This document shows positions 6,211-6,953 of a DNA stretch of 6,953 bases, in pieces. Origin of the DNA: Azonexus sp. (GTDB taxonomy: Bacteria; Pseudomonadota; Gammaproteobacteria; Burkholderiales; Rhodocyclaceae); NCBI GenBank assembly GCA_023150195.1, contig JAKLLI010000155.1:1-6953 (forward strand), in the 5' to 3' direction. The first letter of the stretch is position 1. Each line of letters starts with the position of its first letter. The notes under the pieces are model-generated. The model ran no database searches. It saw nothing but the letters and a program-made list of their open reading frames with translations, and was not told the DNA's origin. The translations under genes and the position numbers were made by a program.

Positions 6211-6464
6211 TGCAGGGCCTCCTGGACGATTTCGGCCTTGAGACGTTCTTCGGCATACATCTTCTTCAGCCGCCGGTTCTCGTCTTCCAGTTCCTTCAGG
6301 CGGGCCATCAGCGAGGCATCCATGCCCCCGAATTTGCTGCGCCATTTGTAAAACGTGGTGGAGCTGATGCCGTGCTCCCGGCAGAGTTCGGGAACCGGGC
6401 TACCGCCCTCTGCCTGCTTGAGTACGGCAATGATCTGGCTGTCGGAAAAGCGTGATGTCTTCAT
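6198..6464 (-). CDS. IS3-family OrfA transposase (DNA-binding subunit)
   Basis: An 88-residue OrfA that binds the IS ends and dimerises with OrfAB. It begins [21 protein letters not shown] and has a helix-turn-helix at about 22-47 ([24 protein letters not shown]). A leucine-zipper-like coiled coil follows at about 52-84 ([21 protein letters not shown]). The start ATG (6464-6462) is preceded by GAGGAA (6477-6472 on the - strand) at 7 bp spacing. It ends CAA AAA AAG TGG TGA, with the slippery heptamer just before the stop. The gene appears intact, although its partner frame is broken. Confidence 0.93.
   Translation of the reverse strand: MKTSRFSDSQIIAVLKQAEGGSPVPELCREHGISSTTFYKWRSKFGGMDASLMARLKELEDENRRLKKMYAEERLKAEIVQEALQKKW
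6204..6210 (-). promoter_or_regulatory. Programmed -1 frameshift site A AAA AAG
   Basis: On the - strand the end of orfA reads CAA AAA AAG TGG TGA. The heptamer A AAA AAG (6210 down to 6204) is in the correct phase for -1 slippage, after which reading continues VVKPS, the expected OrfB start. This is the classic IS3-family signal for making OrfAB. A stimulatory downstream structure was not worked out. Confidence 0.8.
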
Positions 6465-6496
6465 GTAAAACTTCCTCGGGCTACTTTGGAGAAAAT

Positions 6497-6535
6497 TCTA
6501 CTTTTAACTGCCGCTAAATTCCGGGGGGATTACCC
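6497..6535 (-). repeat. IS3 element terminal inverted repeat, orfA end
   Basis: Reverse complement begins GGGTAATCCCCCC (6535 to 6523) and continues with TTTAGCGGCAGTTAAAAGTAGA, mirroring the left repeat with one indel and few mismatches. The TAGAAT at 6500-6495 (- strand) may serve as a -10 for orfA, but no convincing -35 was found. Confidence 0.85.
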
Positions 6536-6814
6536 CGCCTCAAGATGAGTGGAATTGAACTGGATAAGGACACGGCCAACGTAGAGGTTCGGCGCTGGCT
6601 GCGCGAAACGGCTAATGTCCGTATTCACGCCACGACCAAGGAACAACCGGAGAAAATGTTGAAGGCTGAACAACCCCACCTGCAAGCCTTTCCGCCCAGC
6701 TATACCGGCGTGTCGGTCCGGGAGGAGTCGCTGACCAAGCCTGTTCTCCATGTCGTTACCCCGCTGCAACGCCCACTGTCGTTCTACGATCAGCTGGTCG
6801 CAGCGGCTGCTTAG
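6536..6814 (+). pseudogene. istA: IS21-family IstA transposase, C-terminal remnant
   Basis: The frame is open from the first base after the IS3 end (RLKMSGIELD...) to TAG 6812-6814, giving 92 residues. It matches the C-terminal region of IstA: DTANVEVRRWLRETANVRIHATTKEQPEKML, followed by a proline-containing linker and the family-typical ending RPLSFYDQLVAAAA. The catalytic DDE domain and N-terminal HTH, about 400 residues, are absent. The ATG at 6545 is only an internal Met of the former gene. It is followed directly by istB, the ATPase partner, with a purine-rich SD (GGGAGG) overlapping the stop. The IS3 copy interrupts istA, and the left flank of IS3 shows no istA sequence, so the 5' part was lost. 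Confidence 0.85.
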
Positions 6815-6824
6815 GGAGGTAATC

Positions 6825-6953
6825 ATCGATATTCAAGCAGAACGTATCCGCGCCTCCTGCGAGTTGCTGGGCCTTGATCGAGTACCGGAGATCTACCCGG
6901 TGATTGCCGAAGCGGCAATCAAGGCCGAACAGGGGTTTGCTGATTTCCTCGAA
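6825..6953 (+). CDS. istB: IS21-family IstB helper ATPase, 5' part, without a canonical start codon
   Basis: IstB is the AAA+ ATPase that assists IstA in target capture. The reading IDIQAERIRASCELLGLDRV...IAEAAIKAEQGFADFLE has the N-terminal pattern of IstB and runs off the window end. The SD GGGAGG (6814-6819) is well placed for a start near 6825, but the codons there are ATC ATC GAT ATT. No ATG, GTG or TTG occurs at the expected site. Relatives usually begin Met-Ile/Asn...; a 3-base loss of ATG from AATC-ATG-ATC, or a G-to-C change, would produce this. Initiation at ATC or ATT would be inefficient. The Walker A region lies beyond the window. The family call rests on the short N-terminus plus its position after istA. 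Confidence 0.75.
   Translation, partial: MDIQAERIRASCELLGLDRVPEIYPVIAEAAIKAEQGFADFLE

Larger units (their letters stand above)
5340..6535 (-). mobile_element. IS3-family insertion sequence, about 1.2 kb, inactivated
   Basis: An element of about 1196 bp bounded by imperfect inverted repeats whose outermost 13 bp are identical. It carries orfA (HTH plus leucine zipper) and orfB (DDE integrase) on the - strand with an A AAA AAG frameshift site between them, the standard IS3-family plan. The proteins resemble the IS407/IS51-type branch; the exact group is not resolved. No 3-5 bp target duplication is visible (left flank CATA, right flank CGCC). The right end abuts a truncated IS21 istA directly. 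An additional frameshift in orfB means no full transposase can be made from this copy. The exact outermost base is uncertain by one or two positions. Confidence 0.9.

Noticed and set aside
6137..6256. First ~40 codons of the long orfB frame as a real N-terminus
   Set aside because: They are non-homologous (Arg/Lys-rich). The expected OrfB N-terminus is found in the -1 frame after the slippery site.
1..6953. CRISPR arrays, tRNA/rRNA genes, toxin-antitoxin or phage-defence genes
   Set aside because: No regularly spaced repeats, cloverleaf or rRNA-like sequence, or defence-protein motifs were seen on either strand.

Overview
The window looks like the chromosome of a high-GC betaproteobacterium. 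The housekeeping proteins most resemble Rhodocyclales-type sequences (Dechloromonas/Azonexus relatives), but that placement rests on recalled family resemblance and was not computed. The left three quarters is ordinary chromosome with every gene on the + strand. The right quarter is a damaged mobile-element patch.

Layout: (1) 1-677, the 3' part of purC (SAICAR synthase). A 9-bp hairpin without a T-tract follows. (2) 747-1520, a DUF2189 multi-pass membrane protein closed by a clear Rho-independent terminator (1540-1564). (3) 1579-4972, a tight three-gene unit: oligopeptidase A (M3 metallopeptidase, prlC/opdA type), exonuclease III (xth, start overlapping the peptidase stop) and a Crp/Fnr-family regulator (7 bp after xth). 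The peptidase gene is broken near its 5' end. About 35 codons present in relatives are missing around 1745-1755 and the frame changes there, so only a 594-aa frame with an intact zinc site remains. (4) 5044-5235, a 63-aa DUF2892 membrane protein with its own SD and terminator. A near-perfect CRP-type palindrome (TGTGA-N6-TTACA, 4968-4983) lies in front of it and overlaps the stop codon of the regulator gene. It sits where a class II activator would bind relative to a plausible -10. The regulator probably controls this small gene.

(5) 5340-6535, an IS3-family insertion sequence on the - strand with imperfect terminal repeats, an intact orfA, a textbook A AAA AAG slippery site, and an orfB carrying an extra inactivating frameshift. 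(6) 6536-6953, the 3' end of an IS21-type istA, cut exactly at the IS3 end and still in frame up to it, followed by the start of istB, which lacks a normal start codon. The IS3 copy has no visible target duplication. This suggests that the 5' part of the IS21 element was lost by an IS3-adjacent deletion.

No RNA genes, CRISPR arrays or defence systems were seen. The items most worth following are the regulator/operator/DUF2892 module, the peptidase lesion and the rearranged IS junction.
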